Of a stretch of 64,000 bases of DNA, positions 44,774 through 52,930 are shown piece by piece. Within the stretch, counting starts at the first letter, position 1. Each line of letters begins with the position of its first letter. Both the position numbers and the translations under genes were made by a program. The stretch comes from JAUVPY01 sp034412795 (GTDB lineage: Bacteria > Chloroflexota > Anaerolineae > 4572-78 > NAK82): positions 13,501 through 77,500 of the forward strand of contig DAOUMD010000217.1 of NCBI GenBank assembly GCA_034412795.1, written 5' to 3'. The notes under the pieces are model-generated. The model searched no databases, was not told the DNA's origin, and worked only from the letters and a program-made list of their open reading frames with translations.

Positions 44774-45309
44774 TGTGTACTCCTCCTTCTCTTTCTCTAG
44801 TTTGAATGAACACAGAGGGCTACGTTGCCAGAATCCCCAGGGAGCCCAACCCTGGATGGCATTGCGCGGTTTTTTGCGATGTCACCTCCTTTTATTTGCG
44901 AGAATTCTCGGAAAGTCCTTGTGACGCGCGGACTGCGTATTGCGTACTGCATATTGCGTACTGCGTATTGCGCTTGATATCGGGTATGAGTGTCTCTTTC
45001 CGAGAAAGCCCTTTGCATAAGATGGGGATGGGATAGTTCACGACAGAGGTTGGCGGCTGCAAGTCTCTTCGGCTCGATGGACGGATCCAGGCGGAAAGGA
45101 AGATCCGACCATGGTCGCGAACAATGACGCCTACCCGAGGTCCCCATTGCCTGACCGGGGCGAGTCTGATTCCGTCCGTGGCGGCAAACTGCTTCCAGTC
45201 GAGCTAACTTGGGGGCATTTCAATCTGAGGGCACCAACCTTTCGAAGGTGCAGGCGACCGTAGGTCGCACATCTTCGCAAGGGTTCGCCCCAGGACTGAA
45301 ATACGCCCG
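44774..45309. other. Leader region between lacI-type gene and binding-protein gene
   Basis: Nothing coding is seen here. It contains, on the minus strand, an orphan anti-16S-like AAAAGGAGGTGAC (44893-44881) about 110 bases before the binding-protein start, a perfect palindrome CGAGAATTCTCG (44899-44910), and six 7-bp tandem units of TGCGTAT/TGCGTAC (44934-44975). A clear promoter was not found. Confidence 0.55.
44934..44975. repeat. Array of six 7-bp tandem repeats
   Basis: Units TGCGTAT, TGCGTAC and TGCATAT follow without gaps, period exactly 7. The array lies upstream of the binding-protein leader, similar in period though not in sequence to the arrays at 24130 and in elements A and B. Confidence 0.8.
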
Positions 45310-46317
45310 TTAGCTCTTTGGCTGCCCACACGAGTCGCGGATGATCAGACGCGATCCTAACTTGACCTCGACGACCTGCCGGTCCGCGTCCTTGATTCTT
45401 TGTAACAACAAGTCGGCGGCCATACGACCTAGCTCGTACGTTGGCTGGGCCACGGCGGTCAGTGGCGGATTCAGCGAGGTAGCCCATGGCATGTCGTCGA
45501 ACCCAACAATTGCGATGTCCTGAGGGATCCGCAAACCTTTTTCATGAATGCAGTTCAGTGCACCCAGCGTGATGAGATTATTGGCCGAAAAGATGGCAGT
45601 CGGCGGATCATCGATCTCCAATACCTGGCAGATTGCCGAATAGCCGCCTCCCATCTTTAGATCGGTGACCTTGACAAGGGTGGGATCAGGTGGGATTCCC
45701 TGCTCGCTCAAGGCTCTGAGGTAGCCATCCCTCCGCTCTCGGGCGGTCGTAACCTGAAGCGGACCGCCGATGAAGCCAATTCGTCTGTGTCCCAGTTGCA
45801 GCAAGTGACGAACGGCCCGATACGCCCCCTCAAAGTTGTCCACCACCACGGTGTCCACTTCCAGATCCAGCATGCGGCGGTCGACAGCCACCACCGGGAT
45901 CCCAGCCTGCAGCACCATCTGGCTATGATTGCCCGTCTCCGAGGCTGGGGAGATGATAACACCGGCAGCTCTCTCCGAGATCATGATGTCAAGGTAGAGG
46001 CGTTCTTTAAGTGGATCCTCATCCGAGTTGCCGAGGATGACCGTATAGTCATTGTCGTGGGCGACGTCTTCTACACCCCGCACCACTGAGGTAAAGAAGG
46101 GGTTCTGGATGTCAGAGATGATCAGGCCCATAATCTGGCTGTGTCTTACCCGCAGGTTGCGGGCGATCCGGTCACGCCGGTAGTCCAGCTCCGACACAGC
46201 ATCCAGAACCGCCTGGCGATAGGCAGGCGTTACCCGTGGATCGTTGTTCAACACGCGCGAGACGGTGGCGGTCGATACTCCTGCTTGCTTGGCTACGTCC
46301 TTGATGGTGGTGGCCAC
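45310..46317 (-). CDS. LacI-family transcriptional regulator
   Basis: The 335-residue regulator starts with the LacI DNA-binding domain (TIKDVAKQAGVSTATVSRVLNND, split after SRVL) and hinge helix, followed by a periplasmic-binding-protein-like sensor (IMGLIISDIQNPFFTSVVRGVED; GHRRIGFIGGP; IAIVGFDDMPWATSLNPPLTAV). It is upstream of the ABC-hydrolase operon on the same strand, and its own promoter carries four LacI-type sites. I infer autoregulation and control of the operon. The ligand is unknown. Confidence 0.95.
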   Translation of the reverse strand: MATTIKDVAKQAGVSTATVSRVLNNDPRVTPAYRQAVLDAVSELDYRRDRIARNLRVRHSQIMGLIISDIQNPFFTSVVRGVEDVAHDNDYTVILGNSDEDPLKERLYLDIMISERAAGVIISPASETGNHSQMVLQAGIPVVAVDRRMLDLEVDTVVVDNFEGAYRAVRHLLQLGHRRIGFIGGPLQVTTARERRDGYLRALSEQGIPPDPTLVKVTDLKMGGGYSAICQVLEIDDPPTAIFSANNLITLGALNCIHEKGLRIPQDIAIVGFDDMPWATSLNPPLTAVAQPTYELGRMAADLLLQRIKDADRQVVEVKLGSRLIIRDSCGQPKS

Positions 46318-46352
46318 AGTCCCCCGACTCTGGCAGACAGGCTAAGAAGCCT

Positions 46353-46386
46353 TGAAATCGTTCACAAAATCGTGAAATCGCTCACA
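46353..46386. promoter_or_regulatory. Two direct LacI-type operator half-conserved sites
   Basis: TGAAATCGTTCACA (46353-46366) and TGAAATCGCTCACA (46373-46386) are spaced exactly 20 bp. Both fit the LacI-family consensus TGxAAxCGxTTxCA apart from one or two positions. They lie between the promoter and the regulator's start codon. Confidence 0.6.
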
Positions 46387-46464
46387 AAATCGATTGCCCG
46401 CCGAGAACATCAGTCTCCCAACACGATGAGGAGCCTGCCTGTGTTCAGAAAACTATACATTCAA

Positions 46465-46527
46465 CTTCGTGTAATCGATTACGAAATCGATTACACGAAG
46501 TATACTACGGTTTTCGGGTTCTGTCAA
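46465..46527 (-). promoter_or_regulatory. lacI-type gene promoter with perfect operator palindrome
   Basis: On the minus strand TTGACA (46527-46522), 17 bp, TATACT (46504-46499). Immediately downstream, CTTCGTGTAATCGATT (46465-46480) is repeated inverted at 46485-46500 around ACGA. It contains two overlapping GTAATCGATTAC-like LacI-family sites covering the transcription start. Confidence 0.8.
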
Positions 46528-46602
46528 GCGGAATCCTGAATCATCAAGCCGGTTGACAAATTGGCCGCTCTATGCAAAATACTATGAGTATGCCCATTAC
46601 AA

Positions 46603-46739
46603 CAACTACGGTAACTACTCAGACCAGTCGCTGATCGTTACGGTTATTCAACCGTAACGGGTATTTGCGGATATACATCCGCCGATTATGGGTTGCAGAT
46701 ACATATCTGCAACCATCAGGCTGAGTAGTACCAACTACG
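46603..46739. mobile_element. MITE-like element with three internal hairpins and 8-bp flanking repeats
   Basis: CAACTACG occurs on both sides (46603-46610 and 46732-46739), like a target-site duplication. The ends pair as GTAACTACTCAG against CTGAGTAGTAC. Inside are three 4-base-loop hairpins: arms 46636-46645/46650-46659, 46667-46672/46677-46682 and 46691-46700/46705-46714. It sits directly upstream of the prolyl-tRNA synthetase gene, so it will be in its leader if transcription starts at the TTGACA at 46553. Confidence 0.65.
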
Positions 46740-46755
46740 ATAGGGAGAGCACACC

Positions 46756-48489
46756 ATGCGAATGTCAAATCTTTTTGTTCAGACTCTGCGCGACACGCCA
46801 ACCGAAGCCGGCACGCCCGGTTACCAATTTCTCTTGCGCGCTGGGTTAATCCGTGCGCTGGGTCACGGGACTTATGGTTTCACCCCGCTGGGCACGCAGG
46901 CGAGACGCAAGATAAAAGCCATGGTCCGCCGGGCTTTGCAGGTCCTGGGAGGACAAGAAGTGGACCTGCCCCACATCCAGCCGGCCGACCTGGTTAGCGA
47001 GAACCTTGATTTGGAAAAGACCGTCCCCCCTCTGGCAGGTCCCCCCGTCCGTTTCAGAGACCGGATGCAACACGCAGTCGTCCTCAACACCAGCCAGGAG
47101 GCGGTCATCTTGAACATGACCCGGGGTGTGGTCCAATCCTATCGCCAATTGCCCTTGATGTTGTATCAAATCTGGGAGCCATTTCGTGACGAGAGCCGGA
47201 CGTGGGGCGGGTTATTTGGGGACCGAGAGGCCCTGGTGGTGGATGGATACAGTCTGCATACGGATAGCTCAGACCTGGAAGACTTCTATCCCCGCGTCCA
47301 GGAAGCATTTAGGGAGTTGTTTGAACGCTGCCAACTGAGTGTGCTTAATGTGACGGCCGATACGGACGGAGATACTGCTACGCTGCACAAGCTGGTGTGG
47401 CCCTCAAAGCTGGGTGAGGAGACGGTCGTGGTGTGCGACGCTTGCGGGTACAGCGTCGATCAAAGCATGGCTGGCGCCGGAAAGACGCCTCCTCCCGACG
47501 AAGATATGCTACCCATGCAGGACGTCGAAACGCCTGACTGCAAGACCATCGCCGACCTGGCCCAGTTCCTGGAAATCCCCGAGTCGCGCACCGCCAAAGC
47601 CCTCTTCTTGGTGGCTTACATAGAGGGTGAAGGCGACCGCTTTGTATTCGCCGTCGTACGCGGTGACACAGATTTGAACGAAGCCAAGCTGAAACGGGTT
47701 CTGAATGCCGAGACCGTTGGCCCAGCTACCGAAGCGGAAATCAGGCATATGGGGGCCGAGCCAGGTTACGGATCACCGGTTGGCCTGGAGGGTGTTACGA
47801 TCGTGGTGGATGACCTGATTCCGGATTCGCGCAACCTGGTCGCCGGGGCCAACCGGCCGGGCTATCACACGCTGAATGTGAATTATGGACGTGATTATCA
47901 AGCCTCTATCGTGGCCGACATCACGCTTGCTCAAGCAGGCGATCCGTGTCCTGAGTGTGGCGAGCCGCTGCGCGTTGAAAAGGGTATTGAGGTAGCCAGT
48001 ATGCTCAAAATGGGTGACCGGCTAAGCCAGGCTATGGAGGTCACCTACCTGGATCAGGAAGGGAAAACACAGCCTATAGCAATGGGCCGCTATCGGCTTT
48101 ACGCCGATCGTTTGTTGGCCGCCGTAGCCGAAACACATTACGACGAGCACGGAATTATCTGGCCGGCAGAGATGGCGCCTTACCACGTTTACCTAATGAC
48201 CCTGGGCAAGCGGAGCGAGAGCGTGGAAGGTACCGCCAATCGTTTGTATGCCGACCTGGGAACTGCCGGAATCGAGGTATTATACGACGACCGCGATGAG
48301 CGAGCGGGGGTAAAATTCAACGATGCCGACCTGTTAGGTATGCCGTTGCGGGTGGTGGTCGGCGAACGAGGTCTCAAAAATGGAACACTAGAGCTAAAAC
48401 AACGCCGCGAGAGCGAAGTTGAGACCATCGCGGTAGAAGACCTGGTCCAATGGATACTGGACTACTTCTCGAGATCAGAACCCGTTTGA
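46756..48489 (+). CDS. proS: Prolyl-tRNA synthetase, divergent
   Basis: The 577-residue protein has the bacterial ProRS layout: class II core, a YbaK-like insertion domain (about 225-400), core continuation, and a C-terminal anticodon-binding domain. YRQLPLMLYQIWEPFRDESR and GIIWPAEMAPYHVYLM are clearly ProRS. But motif 2 reads RTWGGLFGDREALVVDGYSLH instead of the usual RPRFGLMRxREFxMKDxYSF, and GCYGIGVSR of motif 3 is GRYRLYADR. It may be a paralogue or an adapted lineage form. A second, canonical proS elsewhere would settle this. Confidence 0.85.
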   Translation: MRMSNLFVQTLRDTPTEAGTPGYQFLLRAGLIRALGHGTYGFTPLGTQARRKIKAMVRRALQVLGGQEVDLPHIQPADLVSENLDLEKTVPPLAGPPVRFRDRMQHAVVLNTSQEAVILNMTRGVVQSYRQLPLMLYQIWEPFRDESRTWGGLFGDREALVVDGYSLHTDSSDLEDFYPRVQEAFRELFERCQLSVLNVTADTDGDTATLHKLVWPSKLGEETVVVCDACGYSVDQSMAGAGKTPPPDEDMLPMQDVETPDCKTIADLAQFLEIPESRTAKALFLVAYIEGEGDRFVFAVVRGDTDLNEAKLKRVLNAETVGPATEAEIRHMGAEPGYGSPVGLEGVTIVVDDLIPDSRNLVAGANRPGYHTLNVNYGRDYQASIVADITLAQAGDPCPECGEPLRVEKGIEVASMLKMGDRLSQAMEVTYLDQEGKTQPIAMGRYRLYADRLLAAVAETHYDEHGIIWPAEMAPYHVYLMTLGKRSESVEGTANRLYADLGTAGIEVLYDDRDERAGVKFNDADLLGMPLRVVVGERGLKNGTLELKQRRESEVETIAVEDLVQWILDYFSRSEPV

Positions 48490-48492
48490 ACA

Positions 48493-48520
48493 TTGACAGC
48501 CAGATACTTTGTGGTATACT
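48493..48520 (+). promoter_or_regulatory. Strong promoter after proS, with TGATATA repeats
   Basis: TTGACA (48493-48498), 16 bp, TATACT (48515-48520), followed by TGATATATC and TGATATAC. The same arrangement and much of the same sequence appear at 62184-62220. It starts only a few bases after the proS stop and reads into a gene-free stretch. Confidence 0.7.
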
Positions 48521-48526
48521 TGTGAT

Positions 48527-48957
48527 ATATCTGATATACGGTTTGAGGAATGGTTATTGAGCTAATATACTGACCGTGATGTAAGGATGTTTGGGCAGAA
48601 ACCAAGGCCAATCTAAAGATATCGTCCGTGGAAATTCTCCGGTGATGCTTTGTCCTCGCCAAGGCAAGCGGGGATACCCAGGTTGGAGCGAATAGCCCCT
48701 ATTAATCTGCGATGAGGCGGAAACATTGGGGTTCTTGATTTCAGCAGGTGCGTCATCTTACAGGCCGGATCAAACTGAGAGTGTTGCCAACCACGATGTT
48801 TTGGCACGCTGGTGCACCCTTGGGTTCTTGCTATTCCCCAGAAAAACTCTCTTATTAATTGACACGAAGCCGTCCAACTCAGGCAAGACTCTTGCGTGGA
48901 GAGGGTGTATTTCTACCTCACCAGCAAAATGAAGCTGAGATAGACGGCTTTTGTTTT
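48527..48957 (+). ncRNA. Candidate orphan structured RNA
   Basis: The span begins at the expected start of the promoter at 48493-48520 and ends in a terminator-like structure: AAGCCGTC (48867-48874) pairs with GACGGCTT (48943-48950), then CTCAG/CTGAG, enclosing GCAAG-ACT-CTTGC and a third stem, followed by TTGTTTTT. No convincing ORF exists on either strand. It does not match tmRNA, RNase P, 6S or SRP features I know. It could also be the leader of the metallophosphoesterase gene that starts 50 bases later. Confidence 0.45.
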
Positions 48958-48958
48958 T
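48867..48958 (+). terminator. Branched terminator hairpin before the phosphoesterase gene
   Basis: The outer stem AAGCCGTC/GACGGCTT is followed directly by TTTGTTTTTCT. The loop is large and itself structured, unlike simple terminators, so an attenuator or the 3' end of an RNA gene is possible. Confidence 0.55.
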
Positions 48959-49006
48959 CTCGCGATTGGGTTGACAAGGAGTACCCATGGGAAGGAGTAG
49001 ACGACC

Positions 49007-49948
49007 GTGACCACTGTTTTCTTTGCCACTGATGTCCACGGATCAGACATCTGCTGGAAGAAATTCATTAATGCCGGCAAGTTCTACGAGGCGGATGTGA
49101 TCATTCTGGGCGGTGATATGACCGGTAAGGCCATCGTCCCCATTGTCCATCAAGGCGGGGATACATACAAGGCCGTTTTGTTGGAACAGGAGTCGATTCT
49201 GCACGGCGAGGATGAAGTGGCAGAGATGGTCAAGATGGTTAAGAGTCGGGGCTATTACCCCTACCCAACCACCCCAGATGAGATTGCCGAGCTAAACGCC
49301 ACGCCGAGCCGGGTGGATGACCTGTTTGCCCAAGAGGTACTGAAAACGGCCGAGGATTGGCTGACCTACGCCGACGAGAAACTGGAGGGCACCAATGTTC
49401 GATGCTACGTGGCGCCTGGCAACGACGATATATTCGAGCTGGATGGCTTGATCCGCGCCTCGAAGCACGTGCAATTGGCCGAGGGCCAGGTGGTTGAACT
49501 CGACGAGCACCACGAAATGATCAGTTGTGGTTGGAGCAACTTTACCCCCTGGCACACCTATCGCGAGGAAGATGAAGACAAGCTGCGTGCCCGCTACGAA
49601 GCGATGATCGGCAAGCTCAAGAACGTAAAAAACAGCGTATTCAACCTTCACGTGCCGCCTTATGGGTCGAATTTAGACGATGCGCCGGAGTTGACGGAAG
49701 ATTTGCGGCCTAAGCATGCCGGACGTTCCTTGATCCCGGTTGGCAGTCACGCGGCTCGGGCCGTCATCGACGAATATCAACCACTGCTCGGACTGTTTGG
49801 GCACATTCACGAGGGCAAGGGAACAAGTCGCCTGGGTCGAACTTTGTGCATCAATCCCGGCAGTATGTATGAGCAAGGCCGGCTGTTAGGCGCGTTGGTG
49901 AAGTTGGGCCGTAACCGAGTGAGGAGCTATATCCTCACGACCGGCTAA
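49007..49948 (+). CDS. Calcineurin-like metallophosphoesterase
   Basis: The 313-residue protein carries the dimetal motifs in order: FFATDVHGS (DxH), LGGDMTGK (GD), VAPGNDDIF (GND), FNLHVPPYG (H), and LLGLFGHIHEGKG (GHxH). The start is GTG 49007, with AAGGAG about 9 bases upstream. An insertion of ~80 residues after the GGDM motif (VHQGGDTYKAVLLEQESIL and on) is unlike small phosphodiesterases. The substrate is unknown. Confidence 0.88.
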   Translation: MTTVFFATDVHGSDICWKKFINAGKFYEADVIILGGDMTGKAIVPIVHQGGDTYKAVLLEQESILHGEDEVAEMVKMVKSRGYYPYPTTPDEIAELNATPSRVDDLFAQEVLKTAEDWLTYADEKLEGTNVRCYVAPGNDDIFELDGLIRASKHVQLAEGQVVELDEHHEMISCGWSNFTPWHTYREEDEDKLRARYEAMIGKLKNVKNSVFNLHVPPYGSNLDDAPELTEDLRPKHAGRSLIPVGSHAARAVIDEYQPLLGLFGHIHEGKGTSRLGRTLCINPGSMYEQGRLLGALVKLGRNRVRSYILTTG

Positions 49949-50033
49949 TCGGTTCGGCCCATTGATTTCCCGGCGGGAAAGGGGGTGACTATCAGCGCAT
50001 ACCCGTTGTCAGACATCTGTTGAAGACTAGGTA

Positions 50034-50115
50034 GTGTTGACATTTGCGCATTCCCAGAGGTACATTTCGTTATTTGTTGCGGAGTTTCCAGGCGCAAAGA
50101 CTCAAATGTCAACAC
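50034..50115. repeat. Inverted repeat with 13-bp arms
   Basis: GTGTTGACATTTG (50034-50046) and its exact complement (50103-50115) bound an 82-bp segment upstream of the permease gene. Both arms contain TTGACA in outward or inward orientation. It may be a remnant element or a regulatory hairpin. Confidence 0.6.
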
Positions 50116-50166
50116 GGCCTAATTAATTTGGTCCACTCATCAATTGGAGGAAAGGAGAGACTTGCA

Positions 50167-51825
50167 ATGGCTCAAGCAGTTGCGGGCAGTGAAGCCCGTG
50201 AGACGACGTTGTTCGTGCGCAAGGCAACCGGCTTGGTGCGATCCTGGTCTGTTGTTGATGCCTTCATCTACGCCACCTTCTCCATCAACCTCATCACACT
50301 CGGACTCTACATCTTCAGCCAGATGTATTACCTGGAAGGCGGCTTGTTGCCCACGCTTATCCTGAGCGCGGTGTTGATCATCTTCGAAGTGATAGTCTAC
50401 GCCAGCCTGATTGCGGTGATGCCACGCGCAGGCGGTGACTACGTGTGGCAAAGCCGCATCTTGGGTGGGGGCATCGGCTTCGTGTTAGCCGTCACCGGCT
50501 GGTGGTTCATCCTCTGGCTCTGGGTTCCTCTCTACGGCGATATGCTGCGTCACCTCTTCTTTGCCCCGCTGCTGGGTATCCTGGGAGCCCAGGGCCCGGC
50601 TCTCTGGTTCGGGCAGACATCACTGGGGCTTTTCGTCACTGCTTTGATCGTGTGCTTGTTCGTAGCGTTTTACATCGCCATCGGCATGAAGTGGTACGCC
50701 CGCATCCAGAAGTTTTGTTTCTGGGCGGGCATGGTCGGTCTATTGGTGGTCTTCCTTTTCCTGCTCATCGGCAACCATGCCGCCTTTAGGACCGGTTTGG
50801 AGCGAGAAGCGCCCGCCATGTTTGGTGCCCCGGCGGATGTATACGATGCAACCTTGGTCGCCGGCCAGGAAGCAGGAGCCGTAGCGCCTCTGGCAGGCGG
50901 TGGATTGGGCGCCATCTTCCTGGCCATGCCGTTCATCGTCTTCTTCAACCTGTGGCCCAACTGGGGTGCGACGCTCTACGGCGAGGTGCGCGGCGCGACT
51001 GATTTTAAGCGTAACTTCTGGGGCATGGCCCTGGCCTTGATCATCACCACCATCCTGGGCGCCGTCTTCTTCCTGTTGATCGCCAAGACCATCACCTGGA
51101 ACTTCTACATGAGTGCCAATGGGGCCTGGTGGAACTACGCCTGGGGCTATACGGACCAGGTGCCTCCCCTACCCATCTGGCCTTACCCCGCTTTGTTGGC
51201 CGTCTTTATGACTCCCAGCCCGGTGCTTCAGTTCATCGTCATCCTGGCCATGAGTATGTGGTGGTTTGGGTGGTCGGGTACGGTTTTCCTCAGCTCAACG
51301 CGCGTCATCTTCGCCGCCGCCTTCGACCGCCTGCTGCCGGAGAAGGTGGCCGAAGTTGACCCTCGAACCCGCACGCCCATCTACGCCTTGCTGTTGATGG
51401 TGATCCCCTCTATCATCATAGCGGCTCTGTTCGCCTGGAACATTTTCAACTTCCAGTCGTTGACTCTGTGCTCGACTCTGGTCATCGCCGTCACCTATCT
51501 AGGATCCACCATCGCCGCCATCTTGCTACCCTACATCAAACCCGATCTTTACAACGCCTCGCCGATTGCCAAGTATAAGGTCGCCGGCATCCCGCTCATC
51601 ACCATCGCCGGGGTCATCTTTGGTGCCTTCCTCGTGTTCTTGCTCTACGAGTGGCTCATTGATCCCCAGGGGCTTTACGGCATCGGCCTAGCCAACACCA
51701 GCTCAGTCATCTACATGCTGGCTATGTACGTGCTGGCCCTGGTTATCTTCCTGGGCTTCAGGTCATACCGCAAGCGCGAAGGGATTGACATCGACAAAGT
51801 CTACCAGGAGATTCCGGTAGAGTAA
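50167..51825 (+). CDS. APC-superfamily amino acid/polyamine permease
   Basis: The 552-residue membrane protein has about 12 hydrophobic helices. The N-terminal block FIYATFSINLITLGLYIFSQ and VIYASLIAVMPRAGGDYVWQSR (AxxPxxGGxYxW) is the APC family hallmark. ATG 50167 is preferred to upstream starts because AAAGGAG lies at the right distance. A loop around residues 210-260 is longer than usual. No enzymes for a specific amino acid are adjacent, so the substrate cannot be named. Confidence 0.9.
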   Translation: MAQAVAGSEARETTLFVRKATGLVRSWSVVDAFIYATFSINLITLGLYIFSQMYYLEGGLLPTLILSAVLIIFEVIVYASLIAVMPRAGGDYVWQSRILGGGIGFVLAVTGWWFILWLWVPLYGDMLRHLFFAPLLGILGAQGPALWFGQTSLGLFVTALIVCLFVAFYIAIGMKWYARIQKFCFWAGMVGLLVVFLFLLIGNHAAFRTGLEREAPAMFGAPADVYDATLVAGQEAGAVAPLAGGGLGAIFLAMPFIVFFNLWPNWGATLYGEVRGATDFKRNFWGMALALIITTILGAVFFLLIAKTITWNFYMSANGAWWNYAWGYTDQVPPLPIWPYPALLAVFMTPSPVLQFIVILAMSMWWFGWSGTVFLSSTRVIFAAAFDRLLPEKVAEVDPRTRTPIYALLLMVIPSIIIAALFAWNIFNFQSLTLCSTLVIAVTYLGSTIAAILLPYIKPDLYNASPIAKYKVAGIPLITIAGVIFGAFLVFLLYEWLIDPQGLYGIGLANTSSVIYMLAMYVLALVIFLGFRSYRKREGIDIDKVYQEIPVE

Positions 51826-51945
51826 TTCCCGACATATACGAAATCAGGGGCAGAGCTGCCTCTGCGACAATGTTATGTTCGGTGATGACGACATTGTCAA
51901 GCTACTCAGGCAGACGGTGAAAATGGCCTCAGTAGCACCTAAACC

Positions 51946-52013
51946 GCCCCCTACCCCCCCAATCCTGGGGGGAAACCGTGCTACTCCTCCCCCCAGGATT
52001 GGGGGTAGGGGGC
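51946..52013. repeat. GC-rich inverted repeat after the APC permease gene
   Basis: The 28-base left arm (51946-51973, starting GCCCCCTACC) pairs with the 26-base right arm (51988-52013) except for two extra C residues. It can act as a strong transcription barrier between the permease and the following gene, but lacks a T-tract. Confidence 0.7.
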
Positions 52014-52047
52014 AGACTGGCTAGTTATCTCTAAGCAAGGATTGGTT

Positions 52048-52803
52048 ATGAGCACACTTCCCCTTCTTGAAGACGAGATGCAACGCATCGTCTCCGAAGC
52101 TCAAAAGCAAGATATCTTCTTGCGGCTGATTGGCGGACTGGCAGTTAAGGTTCATTGTCCGCATGCCGGCCATCGCGCTCTGGAACGTGAATACCCAGAC
52201 ATTGACTTCGTCACTGACAGAGCTAGCGCCAAGAAGTTAATGGATTTCCTGCTGGCACTGGGATATTCCCCAAATAAGACTTTCAATACTCTCAGCGGTG
52301 ACCGGCGCCAACTCTATTACGATGAACCGCGTGGCCGACAGATCGACGTTTTCATCGGTGACTTCGAGATGTGTCACAAGCTGCCCCTGGCCGACCGCCT
52401 GCACGTTGAGCCGGTGACCATTCCCCTGGCCGAACTCTTTCTCTCCAAGGCGCAAGTTGTGGAGTTAAATCGTAAGGACATCCTGGACCTTCTGGCCTTA
52501 GTGCTGGATCACGAGGTTGGGCCTCAAGATGAAGAGACCATCAATACCCAGGTCATCGCCGACCTGTGCGCCAAAGACTGGGGTCTATATACCACCATCT
52601 CCTTAACCATTCAGAAGCTGGACGACATTTTGAATAGTGGGGACGTCGAACTGGGCGAAAGACAGATACAGACCATAAAGCAGCGGCTGGTGACCATTCA
52701 GGAGGCGATGGACGCCGCCCCCAAGAGTCTGGCCTGGAAGATGCGGGCCAAGGTCGGCACGCGCGTGCGTTGGTATGAGGAAGTTGAGGAAGTTCAACGT
52801 TAG
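52048..52803 (+). CDS. Nucleotidyltransferase-fold hypothetical protein
   Basis: The 251-residue protein has an N-terminal region resembling minimal nucleotidyltransferases: FLRLIGGLAVKVH (GG motif) and YPDIDFVTD (DxD), with a later Asp in GRQIDVFIGDF, giving the usual three-acid arrangement. The C-terminal ~110 residues are helical. Similar proteins occur as AbiEii-type toxins and as standalone genes; no antitoxin partner is seen here. ATG 52048 follows AAGG. Confidence 0.65.
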   Translation: MSTLPLLEDEMQRIVSEAQKQDIFLRLIGGLAVKVHCPHAGHRALEREYPDIDFVTDRASAKKLMDFLLALGYSPNKTFNTLSGDRRQLYYDEPRGRQIDVFIGDFEMCHKLPLADRLHVEPVTIPLAELFLSKAQVVELNRKDILDLLALVLDHEVGPQDEETINTQVIADLCAKDWGLYTTISLTIQKLDDILNSGDVELGERQIQTIKQRLVTIQEAMDAAPKSLAWKMRAKVGTRVRWYEEVEEVQR

Positions 52804-52930
52804 GCCGGTCTGAGGTGACCTAGATGAAATAGCCTGCCTGATGAGACAAGTGATTGGTCAAGCTCACCAGGCCAGAGGCGGGGTGCTCCGGCATCCTGTG
52901 GATTAGCCCCCTCAAGGAGTCTCGTTTCTA

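Noticed and set aside
44797..44890. Short leader peptide before the family-1 binding protein
   Set aside because: The GTG and ATG candidates are either inside or too far from the AGGAGG sequence, and the peptides have no notable composition.
46603..46755. T-box riboswitch upstream of proS
   Set aside because: The hairpins are present but the conserved T-box antiterminator bulge sequence and a terminator are missing; flanking 8-bp repeats favour an inserted element.
48613..48932. Small ORFs of about 60-70 codons in both directions
   Set aside because: They lack ribosome sites and protein-like composition and overlap each other in the candidate RNA region.
51946..52013. Intrinsic terminator after the APC permease
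   Set aside because: The stem is long and GC-rich but no T-run follows on either strand, so it is listed as a repeat only.
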